Shown here: in pieces, positions 23,828 through 33,978 of the stretch | How positions within the stretch are numbered: the first letter of the stretch is position 1 | Layout: the number at the start of each line of letters is the position of its first letter | Assembly: GCA_965279475.1 (NCBI GenBank) | Contig: CBDIIA010000003.1 | Span: forward strand, 3,844,001 to 3,908,000 | DNA: 64,000 nt | Direction: 5' to 3' | DNA from: Pseudorhodoferax sp965279475 | GTDB taxonomy: Bacteria > Pseudomonadota > Gammaproteobacteria > Burkholderiales > Burkholderiaceae_C | Notes under the pieces: generated by a model | The model's database searches: none | What the model was told of the DNA's origin: nothing | The model's input: only the letters and a program-made list of their open reading frames with translations | Program-made: the position numbers and the translations under genes

Positions 23828-25263
23828 CACGGTACGAGAAAGCCCGTCTTGTCGCAGGCGATCTTGGAGCCGTTGGGCGTGCACGTCGTCAGCAACTTGC
23901 CGTCACGGGTATAGGCCTTGTAGGTCCAGCCCGTGCTCACGCGGTCCATCACCATGAAGCCGAAGGTGTTGGTGTGGGTGATGGACTGCAGGACCGTGCC
24001 TGGCGACGCGACCGTCATCGGGAAAGGATCGGGCAGGTTCACATCGACGTTGTCCCCGCCGTTGCCGGTCACGATGGTGGCAGGATGGTCGCTGGTGTAG
24101 TTGATGGCCTGGAAATCGTGCACATGGCCGTGCATCGCCAGCTTCACCCCGGGCGGGTAGTACGCGGTGGCGTTCAGCGACGACATCACGCCCAGCAGCG
24201 CGGCGTTGCCGGCAATCGGCGCCCCGCCCGCGAGCGGTGCATAGGCGAGGATCGGATGGTGGTTGGCGAACAGCGTCGTCACGGCCGGCTTGGCTGCCAG
24301 TGTGGCCACGGTCTTGAACTGCGCCTGGTAGATCGGGAACTTGAAGTCCGTCGTGGCAAACGCCGCGGTCCCCGCCTTGGCCGAATCGAACACCACGATC
24401 TGCGTTGCTGCACCCAGTGCGACGGCATACGGCTCCGTGAAGTTGCCGACGTTGTCATTGGCCGTCAGATCGCAGTTGCGCGTGGCGCTGTAGGCCGACG
24501 TGTCCAGGAAACGGGCCCAGCCTTGGCCGGCGCGCGCGCACTCCTCGTGGTTGCCTCGCACCAGGACCCAGGGCGCAGCGGCCAGAAGAGGCGCACCGGG
24601 CTTGAACAGGTCGGCCTCCCAGGTGTCCCAGCCATACCCCCACGGGCTGTCCTTGCAACCGGCAAGGTCGGCAGGGCATGCGTTCTCACGGTAGTGGTAG
24701 TCGCCCATGTGGATCACCAGATCGGGCTTCATGGCGGCCGCCGTGGCGGCGATCGTCGCGAACGGCCAGGCGGTACCGTCGGTGCAGGCCTGGAACGCGT
24801 TGTCGGCCTTCTTCATGCGGCATCCCGTGTCGGCCAGCAGCACGATGCGGTTCGGCTCGGCCTTGGGCAACGGCAGCTGGCGCCCGGCGGCGTAGACGGT
24901 TTGTGCGCTGGCGGGCAAGGCGGTCTCGCAGCTGCTCACGTCGAACACGGAGGGCTTGGAGTCTGCGGGGTCGCTGGCCGTGGGCCGCAGCGCCGGGGTT
25001 CCCGGGGCCGCGCGCAGGTTCATGGTTCCGAGCGTGCCATCGACCATGATCTTCGGGCAAGCCGAGTCGGCCGTGACGGCCCGCACGAACACCTGTGCGT
25101 TCGGCCCCACCTCGGTCCAGGCGTATTTGACCTTCGCATCCTGCGTGGCGGCCACGGGGTCGACATCGTCACTGCCGCCGCAGGAGATCAGAGCCAGTAC
25201 GGCGGCGGCGGAAACGGTCAGGAACGCGGCACCGCGAAGAAGATAGGTAGGAGGTTGTTGCAT
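23827..25263 (-). CDS. Metallophosphoesterase lipoprotein
   Basis: 478 residues. A lipobox (VLALISCGGS) implies membrane anchoring after secretion. The calcineurin-like metal site is visible: LLADTGC, IHMGDYHYRE, VRGNHEECAR, FANHHPILAY and MHGHVHDF. It would hydrolyse phosphate mono- or diesters outside the cytoplasm. Its stop overlaps the start of the di-heme protein, so the two are co-translated. Such pairs are unusual, and the shared role is not known. Confidence 0.87.
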   Translation of the reverse strand: MQQPPTYLLRGAAFLTVSAAAVLALISCGGSDDVDPVAATQDAKVKYAWTEVGPNAQVFVRAVTADSACPKIMVDGTLGTMNLRAAPGTPALRPTASDPADSKPSVFDVSSCETALPASAQTVYAAGRQLPLPKAEPNRIVLLADTGCRMKKADNAFQACTDGTAWPFATIAATAAAMKPDLVIHMGDYHYRENACPADLAGCKDSPWGYGWDTWEADLFKPGAPLLAAAPWVLVRGNHEECARAGQGWARFLDTSAYSATRNCDLTANDNVGNFTEPYAVALGAATQIVVFDSAKAGTAAFATTDFKFPIYQAQFKTVATLAAKPAVTTLFANHHPILAYAPLAGGAPIAGNAALLGVMSSLNATAYYPPGVKLAMHGHVHDFQAINYTSDHPATIVTGNGGDNVDVNLPDPFPMTVASPGTVLQSITHTNTFGFMVMDRVSTGWTYKAYTRDGKLLTTCTPNGSKIACDKTGFLVP

Positions 25264-25405
25264 GGGACGTGGAGTTGTTATCGATTTGTGGCGAGTGTCT
25301 CCAGGTCACGTGACAGAACGGTGAACGTCAGGCGCGCGCTTCTGCGCAGCGATGCAGGCACCGGTAGAAAGCCCGCCGCGGCAGTGGAAATTTACCCGGG
25401 TGTTA

Positions 25406-25434
25406 TTGACCAATTAATTTAACCCGGATAAAAT
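25406..25434 (+). promoter_or_regulatory. Sigma70-like promoter of the DUF2239 gene
   Basis: TTGACC (25406-25411), 17-bp spacer, TAAAAT (25429-25434). The ATG at 25442 is only 7 bases after the -10, about where transcription would begin, and no Shine-Dalgarno is present, so the mRNA may be leaderless. ACCCGG repeats flank the -35. Confidence 0.6.
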
Positions 25435-25441
25435 TATCGGC

Positions 25442-26014
25442 ATGGACCAAGCCACCCCACTCACCTACACCGCTTTCCTGGCGGGCCATCGCCTCGCCAC
25501 CGGGCCCTTGCATGAGGTCGCCGTGGCTGTGCTGCGCGCGCAGCAGACCCACCCCGAGGCGCATCCCCTGGTCTTCAGCGATGCGAGTGGCCAGTCTGCC
25601 GACCTGGACCTGCGCGGCAGCGAAGATGCAATCGAGGCCCGCTACACGGTGGCTGCGCCGATCCCGGCCCCCAAGGGCCGCGGGCGCCCCAAGCTCGGTG
25701 TGGTCGCGCGCGAAGTGACGCTGCTGCCGGAACACTGGGACTGGCTTGCGGCGCAACCCGGCGGCGCGTCCGTGGCCTTGCGCAAGCTCGTGCACGAAGC
25801 GCGGCGCCATGGCGGTGAGCGCGACCGGATGCGCCAGGCGCGTGACCGCGCCTACCACGCCATGTCCACGCTGGCCGGCAACCTCGCCGGCTTCGAGGAA
25901 GCATCGCGGGCGCTGTTTGCCGGCGACCACGAGCGGCTGGTGGCGCAGATGGCCGCATGGCCGCAAGACGTGCAGGCCTACGTGCTGCAGCTCGCCGAGC
26001 CTCCACCCGGCTGA
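25442..26014 (+). CDS. DUF2239 family protein
   Basis: 190 residues, soluble. The pattern matches DUF2239: YTAFLAGHRLATGPL at the start, then APKGRGRPKLGVVAREVTLLPEHWDWLAAQPGGASVALRKLV in the middle. The latter resembles a ribbon-helix-helix-like segment, so DNA binding is possible. A sigma70-like promoter ends 7 bases before the ATG. It precedes a MATE exporter, with which it may be co-transcribed. Confidence 0.8.
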   Translation: MDQATPLTYTAFLAGHRLATGPLHEVAVAVLRAQQTHPEAHPLVFSDASGQSADLDLRGSEDAIEARYTVAAPIPAPKGRGRPKLGVVAREVTLLPEHWDWLAAQPGGASVALRKLVHEARRHGGERDRMRQARDRAYHAMSTLAGNLAGFEEASRALFAGDHERLVAQMAAWPQDVQAYVLQLAEPPPG

Positions 26015-26106
26015 GCCGGACCTCCTTCTCCTTTTTTGCAACCAGCGCGCGGCTCCGGTCCGCAGCGCTGCGGGCCTCCGCACGCCCGCGATCCACGAGA
26101 GCCCCC

Positions 26107-27465
26107 ATGAACAAGACATCCACGACACCCGCCACCGCTCCGGCACCGACGCTGCGCAAGCACTACCTTGCGCTCCTCGCACCCTTGATCCTGACGCACA
26201 CGCTGCAAAGCGCGGGTGGGCTGATCGATGGCTTCTGGCTTGGGCGCCTGCTGGGCGTGCGCGGCATCGCGACGGCCACGTCGTTCTTTCCCGTGTTCTT
26301 CCTGCTGCTCTCGCTGATCATCGGGCTGGGCGCCGGCGCGACCATCCTCGCGGGCCAGGCGTGGGGCGCGCGTGACGCGCCACAGCTTCGGCGCGTGGGG
26401 GCGACGGCCTTCGTGGCTGCGCTTGGCGCCAGGCTGGTGGTCGCGGTTGTCGGTATGTGGTCGGCGCCGCATCTGATGCAAGCGCTCGGCACGCCGCTGG
26501 ACATTCGACCGGATGCTGTCCGCTATGCGCGCGCCATGTTGCTGGTGACGCCCTGCGTGTTCGTCACCTGGACGGGCTTGTCGCTGAGCCGGGGCACCGG
26601 CGACGCGCTCTCGCCGATGTGGTCCTTGCTGGCCGCGACGCTGGTGGGCGCACTGTGCACGCCGCTGCTTGTGGCGGGCACGCCTTTGGGCGCGGCTGGC
26701 GTGGCCGTCTCGGCACTCGTCGCGCAGCTGGTGGCGCTCGGCGTGCTGGTCTGGCGCTGGCGTCGGGCCGGCCACCCGCTCGCCTCCGGTGCGGGGTGGC
26801 AGGACTGCCAGCCGAGTGCGGCCATCGCCCAACGCATGCTGCGCATCGGCCTGCCGGCCGCCATGCAGATGCTGGCGATGGCGTTGGCCGAGATCGTGCT
26901 GCTCGGCCTGGTAAACCGTCACGGCTCGACCGCGACCGCCGCCTATGGCGCGGCGACCCAGGTCCTGAGCTGGGTGCAGTTTCCGGCGATGAGCCTGGGC
27001 ATTGCTGCAGCGATCTTCAGCGCACACGCCGTCGGCGCGGGACGACGCGACAGGCTGCCGGCGATCGTGGGCACGGGACTGCGTCTGAACGCCGTGGTCA
27101 CCGCACTGTTCGCGGCCGCTGCGCATCTGCTCGCGCCCTTTGCGCTGCGCGCGTTCCTGGAACCCGGGCCCGTGCTGGCGCTGTCGGTGACCATCGTGCG
27201 CACCGTCGCCTGGAGCGTGGTGCTGCTCGGATCGAGCAACGTGCTGGTGGGTGCGATGCGCGCCAGCGGTGCGGCGCTGGTGCCGGCCATCCTGAGCATG
27301 GCGGCCATCGTGGGCGTGGAGTTGCCGGTCGCCGCAGGACTGGAGGCGCACTTTGGCCTGGCAGGCGTGTTCTGGGCCTGTCCTGCCGCGTTCCTGGCCA
27401 TGCTGGTGCTGCACGGCCTCTATTACCTCCACTACCGTCGCAAGGAGAAAACAGATGGACTCTGA
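26107..27465 (+). CDS. MATE-family efflux transporter
   Basis: 452 residues with about twelve hydrophobic helices in two similar halves (LAPLILTHTLQSAGGLIDGFWLGRLLG near the N-terminus; IGLPAAMQMLAMALAEIVLLGLVNRHG in the second half), the MATE pattern. It exports cationic compounds using a Na+ or H+ gradient. The start at 26107 was chosen because the hydrophobic core begins soon after; the frame runs back into the DUF2239 gene. Substrate unknown. Confidence 0.85.
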   Translation: MNKTSTTPATAPAPTLRKHYLALLAPLILTHTLQSAGGLIDGFWLGRLLGVRGIATATSFFPVFFLLLSLIIGLGAGATILAGQAWGARDAPQLRRVGATAFVAALGARLVVAVVGMWSAPHLMQALGTPLDIRPDAVRYARAMLLVTPCVFVTWTGLSLSRGTGDALSPMWSLLAATLVGALCTPLLVAGTPLGAAGVAVSALVAQLVALGVLVWRWRRAGHPLASGAGWQDCQPSAAIAQRMLRIGLPAAMQMLAMALAEIVLLGLVNRHGSTATAAYGAATQVLSWVQFPAMSLGIAAAIFSAHAVGAGRRDRLPAIVGTGLRLNAVVTALFAAAAHLLAPFALRAFLEPGPVLALSVTIVRTVAWSVVLLGSSNVLVGAMRASGAALVPAILSMAAIVGVELPVAAGLEAHFGLAGVFWACPAAFLAMLVLHGLYYLHYRRKEKTDGL

Positions 27466-27703
27466 TGCCCTGAGTGGTAACAGTCCGCATCCGTCTCGGG
27501 AGATCCAGGATGCGGCCACAGAATGGCCCCACCCTCTCGCCATGGACCTTTCCTTCCTTCGCACGCTCGCGGCCACGACATCGCGTTGACCAAAGACAAG
27601 TCACGTGAGGGAGACCTGCGGTTGGCGGGGAAATCCCTAGCCACGGTGCCGCGCACACCACGTTGAAGTCTTGAGGCGGCTCTTCCGCGGCCTGGAGTCC
27701 AAC

Positions 27704-27922
27704 GTGAACCAAGACCTGGAGCTCGAACAGATTCGAGTTCGATGGAAGCCGGGCATCGAACACCCTGAGATCGAGGCCATGAAGTGCGCGCTGTGGAAAC
27801 TCGACACGCACGAGATGCGTGCGCGCATGGAGGCATGCGTCGAACGCTGGAACGCCGTCCATGGCGCCGGTTCGCATTGGATTGAAGCGAGGGAGCGCCC
27901 ACATACTTCGGTCAATCGTTGA
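27704..27922 (+). CDS. Small hypothetical protein
   Basis: 72 residues from a GTG that has GGAG 6 bases upstream. The product is charged with several Trp (IRVRWKPGIEHPEIEAMKCA, then ACVERWNAVHGAGSHWIE) and looks like a globular protein rather than a random GC-rich frame. No family recognised. It converges on the DHFR-like gene. The frame could begin at a TTG at 27671. Confidence 0.35.
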   Translation: MNQDLELEQIRVRWKPGIEHPEIEAMKCALWKLDTHEMRARMEACVERWNAVHGAGSHWIEARERPHTSVNR

Positions 27923-27974
27923 TGCGTTGCGGAACCTTCGTCCGACCACGTGCCAAGTTCATCAAGGACATCTG

Positions 27975-28535
27975 TCAGCCGCGCTCGCGCCGGTAGTGCA
28001 TGGCGACCGTGCCGTTGTGAAGCGGCTTCGCCGAAACCAATGCGAGCCGTCGCGTGCTGGGTAGCCCACCCTGGTACAGCGTCGGGCCGTGGCCGGCAAT
28101 CCTGGGGTGAATGAGGAATTGGTACTCGTCGATCAGATCCAGCCGATCAAGCTCGATCGCCAGCTTGCCGCTACCGAGAAGCACACCGGCCGGGGTCGCG
28201 TCCTTCAGCGCCTGCACGGCCGTGCGCAGGTCGCCGGCGATGTGATGGCTGTTGGTCCACGGGAAGTCCTTTCGCGTTGCCGACACGACGTACTTCGACT
28301 TGGCCTCCAGCTTGACCGCCCAATCGCGCAGTGCCGCCGGCACCTTCATACCGCCGCGGGCGACCGCCGGCCAGTAACTCTCCATCATCTCGTAGGTGAC
28401 GCGGCCCCACAGCATCGCCCCAGCCTCTTCCATGAGGCGAGTGAAGAAGGCGTGTGTCTCGTCATCGGCGATACCCTCCTGGTGGTCGATGCAACCGTCC
28501 AGGGTGACGTTGATGCTGAAGGTCAAGAGTCCCAT
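27975..28535 (-). CDS. Dihydrofolate reductase-like (RibD C-terminal domain) protein
   Basis: 186 residues. LLTFSINVTLDGCIDH, AGAMLWGRVTYEMMESYWP and LLGSGKLAIELDRLDLIDEYQFLIHPRIAGHG match the RibD-C/DHFR-like reductases. These stand-alone proteins bind NADPH; their substrates are mostly unknown. It is monocistronic as far as can be seen. Confidence 0.88.
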   Translation of the reverse strand: MGLLTFSINVTLDGCIDHQEGIADDETHAFFTRLMEEAGAMLWGRVTYEMMESYWPAVARGGMKVPAALRDWAVKLEAKSKYVVSATRKDFPWTNSHHIAGDLRTAVQALKDATPAGVLLGSGKLAIELDRLDLIDEYQFLIHPRIAGHGPTLYQGGLPSTRRLALVSAKPLHNGTVAMHYRRERG

Positions 28536-28927
28536 GTGGCGAGTTTCCGGCTGACTTGAGTTCGAGTGCCCATGCTGCGCAGTGTTTCGTGATGCGCGCG
28601 CGGGTGGCTTGGTGCTGCTGGTGGTTCATCACAGCGAGGCGCCATATGACGCTGCTTCGCTATATTTACGCGGTGACCGAACCACGGCATGGCGTCCTAC
28701 AACGTGAATTGTGGCAACAGGTAAGCTCGCAACCGCGGCAAATCGGCGGTCCGGCGTGTTGGCGAATGACGCCACCGAGGCCATTCGGCAGCGCTGCCCC
28801 GATTTTGATGCAGAAGCAGTGTTCGACAAATCGACGGAGCCTGCGGCATTCTTCGAGCGGTCCCGGGCTGCGCCGTCATCCGTCCATCAGCAAGTGATAG
28901 CAAGCGTGCCTCGCCCGACCTAGCTTC
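28536..28927. other. Intergenic region before the sensor kinase
   Basis: About 390 bases. A plus-strand frame at 28711-28923 (GTG start) could encode 70 residues but resembles nothing I know and lacks a ribosome site. No clear promoter for the kinase and no TGTCC-N7-GGACA dyad is seen here. Confidence 0.4.
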
Positions 28928-30366
28928 GTGAATTCGCTCCGCGCTCAACTCGTCGTCTTTTGGGTCATGCTGCTCAGCGTCAGCGCAGCGCTGGCAGTAG
29001 TCCTGCTCACGCTATACCGCAGCAGCGCGGGCGTGCAGATCGAAACCGCCCAGACTTTGACCGGGCAGTCGTGCAAAGCGATCGCGGCGCGCTATGCCAA
29101 GTCGGTGCCCGCGCCTGCTGCGGCGACGCCACAGATCGACCTGTTGCAGGTGCTGCTGCAATTGGTGCTGCTCGAAGCGCCACACGTGGAAGGCGGCGTT
29201 TGGCAACGTTCTGCTGGCGTACTAGCCTACGCCTATCCGACCTACGAAGGAAGCAGCACCAAGCGCGACGTGCCCGCCGCCGAGCAACCGCTGATCGTCG
29301 AACTGGCGGAGCGGGCGGCGCGCACACGGCAATTGCAGAGCGATGTGGTCAAGGGCAGCCGGGAGGCGCTGATCGTGTCGGCCTGTCCCCTGGCCGGGCC
29401 GAACAACGATCTGGCAGCCTGGACCATGACGCGCACGCACGCCGGTGCGCTCGCCGCCCAGGACAGCCTGCGCGTGGGGCTTGGCGTGCTCACGGCACTG
29501 GCGCTCGCCTCGGGCGCCTGGCTCGGCCTGATCCTGATGCGGGGCTTGCGGCACGTGCACCAGCTCGAGTCCGCGTTGGCGCAGGCCGATGGCGACGCGG
29601 TGCCTGTACTGGAGCGCACCGGCATTCGCGATCTCGACCGCATCGTCGACAGCTTCAACCGCTACCGCATCCGCTTCGAGGAGGCGCGCGCCAGCCTGCA
29701 CCAGGCCACGCAGCAGCGCAGCCGCGACCAGCGCCTGGCCGCCCTGGGCCGCATGACGGGCGGCATTGCGCACGAGATCCGCAATCCCATCGCGGCCATG
29801 CGCCTGAAGGCCGAGAACGCGCTGGCCGCCCCGCCCGAGCGCCACGGCGATGCGCTCGTGGCCATCGTCGGCCAGATCGATCGTCTCGAAGGGCTGGTGC
29901 AGAGCCTGCTCGCGCTGGTGCAACCGGTGACACTTGCGCTGCGCGACGTCGACCTTTCCGGCTGGCTCGACGAGCGTTACCAGACCGTTGCGGCACGCGC
30001 CAAGGCGGCCGAAGTTGTGATCGTCGTCCGGCATGCGGGCGCCTCGCACGCGATGTTCGATCCGGTGCATCTCGCGCGCGCCGTGGACAATCTGCTGGAC
30101 AACGCGCTACGCCACTCGCCCCGCCATGGCCAGGTCACGCTCACAGCCGAGGCAATGCCTTCGCGGTCCGTCGTACTGCGCATCGACGACAACGGGCCAG
30201 GCGTACCCGAGGCCTTGCGTTCGCAGTTGTTCGAGCCGTTCGCCACCGGCCGTGCCGACGGCACCGGCCTGGGCCTGGCGCTGGCGCGCGAGGTGGCATT
30301 GGCCCACGGGGGCGAGCTGCGCCATCTGCCGCTGCCCTCGGGGGCCCGCTTTGAACTGGAGCTTCC

Positions 30367-30382
<16 letters not shown>
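28928..30382 (+). CDS. Membrane sensor histidine kinase
   Basis: 484 residues from a GTG start. Helix 1 at ~7-28, a periplasmic sensor region of ~150 residues, helix 2 at ~180-205, and a linker. The kinase core has the H-box GGIAHEIRNPIAAM, N-box DNLLDNALRHSP, G1 DDNGPGVP and G2 GTGLGLALARE. It would autophosphorylate on His and pass phosphate to the response regulator, whose gene overlaps its 3' end by 16 bases. The periplasmic domain matches no sensor family I recognise, so the signal is unknown. Confidence 0.9.
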
Positions 30383-31716
<1,334 letters not shown>

Positions 31717-31717
31717 G

Positions 31718-31734
31718 TGTCCTGCGACGGGACA
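31718..31734. promoter_or_regulatory. Candidate activator site TGTCC-N7-GGACA (copy 1)
   Basis: TGTCC-TGCGACG-GGACA, starting two bases after the response regulator stop. Another TGTCC half-site follows at 31739. It lies 73 bases before a -24/-12-like sequence, a usual distance for an NtrC-type enhancer. The same dyad occurs at 33011. Confidence 0.6.
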
Positions 31735-31806
31735 TCGTTGTCCGGCGATCATCCAATGCCGCGCGCATGCCCGGCCACAGACCATTGATTTCCCTGCGCG
31801 CGAGGC

Positions 31807-31822
31807 TGGCATGGGGTTTGAG
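31807..31822 (+). promoter_or_regulatory. Possible sigma-54 promoter of the transporter
   Basis: TGGCATG-GGGT-TTGAG fits the -24/-12 consensus TGGCACG-N4-TTGC(A/T) except that the last GC is GA. It overlaps the ATG at 31811; if real, translation must begin further in, for example at the GTG at 31862. Confidence 0.35.
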
Positions 31823-33004
31823 ACCAGCGTCATCCCCCCCAGCCAACCATCTTCGAACACCGTGACCCTGACTGAACGCTCCACGACCCGCCCGGCCCCA
31901 TCCAACGCAGAACCCGATGCGCCCGACACGGGCGGCAACACGCTGCTATGGGTGCTGCTCGCGGTCGCTGGCATCTTCGCCCTGCTGCGTCCGCGCGCAC
32001 CGATGGACTACGTGCACCTGGTGGACTGGCAGACCATCGGCGCACTGGCGGGACTGCTGGCCATCACGCAGGGTGTCGAGAAGAGCGGCATGCTGCAGGC
32101 AACGGCGCAGCGCCTGCTCGGGAACGTGACGAATCTTCGTAGCCTGGCTTTGCTGCTCACCGCCGCTGCCGCGCTTCTGTCCGCACTGGTCACCAATGAT
32201 GTGAGCCTGTTCCTGCTGGTGCCGCTCACACGGGTGCTGGCCAGCCAGGCGCACTTGCCACTTGCCCGTCTGGTGGTGCTGGAGGCGCTGGCGGTCAATG
32301 CGGGATCGGCGTTGACACCCATCGGCAATCCGCAGAACCTCTACCTGTGGCACCGCTCGGGCGACAGCTTTGCCGGCTTCATGGGCATGATGGCACCCAC
32401 CGTGGCGATCCTGCTGTTCTGGCTGTTCGTGGCCGTGTGGCTGCTGTTCCCCCGCACGCCGATCGCCCTCAAGCCGGCCGCTGGCACGGCACCAGTGCAG
32501 CCGCGCCTGCTGGCATTGGCGGGCGCCCTGTTCGTGGCCTTCGTGGTGGCGCTGGAGCGGCACTGGCTGCTGGCGGGCCTGGGTCTCGTGTTCAGCGTCT
32601 TCCTCGTGCTGTATCCGCGCGTGCTGCGCGGGGTCGACTGGGCGCTGCTCCTCATCATCGCGCTGATGTTCGTCGACTTGCGACAACTTGCCGAACTGCC
32701 GGTCATCGCCGCTTGGCTCAAGCAGTGGCCGATCGCCGACGGCTGGCGGGCCTATCTAGCAGCCATTGCGGTGTCGCAAGTCATCAGCAACGTGCCGGCT
32801 GCAATCCTGCTGGACGGTCCGGTGCGCGACCTGCCCGCTCTTGCAGCCGGCGTCAGCGTGGGCGCCTTCGGTTGCGTGCTGGGTTCGCTGGCCAACCTGA
32901 TTGCGCTGCGGCTGGCCCGATTGCCCAACGGGATGCGCGAATTTCATCGGATCAGCATTCCGTTCCTTCTGGTGTGCGCCGGCTCGGCGTTGCTGTTGCG
33001 CTGA
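31811..33004 (+). CDS. Anion-transporter (YbiR/ArsB-like, ion transporter superfamily)
   Basis: 397 residues with about ten to eleven hydrophobic helices. The conserved features are WQTIGALAGLLAITQGVEKSG, LVTNDVSLFLLVPL and NAGSALTPIGNPQNLYLW, the paired motifs of the IT superfamily (SLC13/ArsB/NhaD and E. coli YbiR). It probably exports or imports a small anion; substrate unknown. The first ~40 residues are hydrophilic and Pro/Thr-rich, and the start may be the GTG at 31862. It follows the response regulator gene behind its candidate binding dyad and is the likely first target. Confidence 0.82.
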   Translation: MGFETSVIPPSQPSSNTVTLTERSTTRPAPSNAEPDAPDTGGNTLLWVLLAVAGIFALLRPRAPMDYVHLVDWQTIGALAGLLAITQGVEKSGMLQATAQRLLGNVTNLRSLALLLTAAAALLSALVTNDVSLFLLVPLTRVLASQAHLPLARLVVLEALAVNAGSALTPIGNPQNLYLWHRSGDSFAGFMGMMAPTVAILLFWLFVAVWLLFPRTPIALKPAAGTAPVQPRLLALAGALFVAFVVALERHWLLAGLGLVFSVFLVLYPRVLRGVDWALLLIIALMFVDLRQLAELPVIAAWLKQWPIADGWRAYLAAIAVSQVISNVPAAILLDGPVRDLPALAAGVSVGAFGCVLGSLANLIALRLARLPNGMREFHRISIPFLLVCAGSALLLR

Positions 33005-33010
33005 CGCGCT

Positions 33011-33027
33011 TGTCCGGATACGGGACA
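33011..33027. promoter_or_regulatory. Candidate activator site TGTCC-N7-GGACA (copy 2)
   Basis: TGTCC-GGATACG-GGACA, same arms and spacing as at 31718. GGGACA-N6-TGTCCC (33022-33039) overlaps it. It is 75 bases before the -24/-12 element at 33102, mirroring the 73 bases at the first copy. Confidence 0.6.
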
Positions 33028-33101
33028 CATGGCTGTCCCGCTTGCAGACGGCCCGCCGCGGGCGCCTCGCGCAAGTCGTTGATTTCACAGTGGAGGTGAG
33101 C

Positions 33102-33117
33102 TGGCACGAAGCTTGGA
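33102..33117 (+). promoter_or_regulatory. Sigma-54 promoter of the exported repeat protein
   Basis: TGGCACG-AAGC-TTGGA: the -24 half matches consensus exactly and the -12 half has TTGG for TTGC, with correct spacing. The ATG is 35 bases downstream. Confidence 0.6.
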
Positions 33118-33151
33118 TCAGACAAGCATCTGATTCAACCAGGAGCCTCTC

Positions 33152-33943
33152 ATGCGATTCCCGTTCCGCCCCTCCGCGATGGCGACCTTCCTGATGGTGG
33201 GTGCCGGCGCATTCGCGCAAGTGCCGCCCGCGCCACCGCTTGCACCCCCCGTCCCGCCTGGCAACGTGACCGCGGCCACCGCCTCGCCGGTACTCAACGG
33301 CCGCGTGCAACAGTGGCTGGTCAATCCCGGCGGAGAAGTCGATGGCCTGCTGCTGGCCGATGGCACGCAGGTGGCGTTCCCACCGCACTTGTCGGCCATG
33401 CTGCTGCAGATCCTCAAAGTCGGCGACAACGTGCAGGTCAATGGCTGGCGCGCGCCCAATGTGCCGGTGGTCCGTGCCGCGAGCCTGACGGCGGCTGCCA
33501 GCGGCCGCACCGTGACGGACCAGCCCCCGGCACCGGACCGTCTTGCACCACCGCCGCGCGATCCGCGTGCACTCGATGCCATGGCCGCCAGCGGTCGCGT
33601 GTCGCGCCTGCTGTACACCGATCGCGGCGACACCAACGGGGTGTTGCTGGACAGCGGCACCATCGTTCGCTTCCCACCGCACGTGGGCGCCCAGCTGGCG
33701 ACAACACTGCAGCCCGGCAGCACACTCCATGCAAAAGGTTGGGGCAGCCGCACCGCCCAGGGCAATGCGCTGGAGGCCACCGCCCTTGGCAGCACGGCGC
33801 AAGGCATGCGTGAACTGTTCGCAGGTCCCGGCACCGAGCCGCCACCGTCACCGCGTGCCCTGCGCGGACCACGCGGCCCCGGCAACCTGCGTCCACTGCC
33901 GCCTGTGCCGGGTGAGCCGTTGCCACCGCCGCCTGCATCCTGA
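33152..33943 (+). CDS. Exported protein with two OB-like repeats, Pro-rich tail
   Basis: 263 residues. A signal peptide (ATFLMVGAGAFAQ) points to the periplasm. Two repeats of ~55 residues follow: GRVQQWLVNPGGEVDGLLLADGTQV...FPPHLSAMLL...GDNVQVNGW, and GRVSRLLYTDRGDTNGVLLD...FPPHVGAQLA...LHAKGW. This resembles DUF5666-like OB folds. The last ~45 residues are Pro-rich (PPSPRALRGPRGP). Function is unknown. A sigma-54 promoter and the dyad at 33011 put it under the adjacent two-component system. A ribosome site AGGAG lies 7 bases before the ATG. Confidence 0.75.
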   Translation: MRFPFRPSAMATFLMVGAGAFAQVPPAPPLAPPVPPGNVTAATASPVLNGRVQQWLVNPGGEVDGLLLADGTQVAFPPHLSAMLLQILKVGDNVQVNGWRAPNVPVVRAASLTAAASGRTVTDQPPAPDRLAPPPRDPRALDAMAASGRVSRLLYTDRGDTNGVLLDSGTIVRFPPHVGAQLATTLQPGSTLHAKGWGSRTAQGNALEATALGSTAQGMRELFAGPGTEPPPSPRALRGPRGPGNLRPLPPVPGEPLPPPPAS

Positions 33944-33978
33944 AGCGCAAGTCACTACCAATCCACGAAAGGAAACCC

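Noticed and set aside
23788..25422. A 544-codon plus-strand ORF opposite the metallophosphoesterase
   Set aside because: Antisense shadow with repetitive Gly/Arg composition.
28711..28923. A 70-codon ORF before the sensor kinase
   Set aside because: No ribosome site and no recognisable family; described only as part of the intergenic region.
31739..31755. A third TGTCC dyad next to the first
   Set aside because: Only the TGTCC half is present; the other half reads ATCCA.
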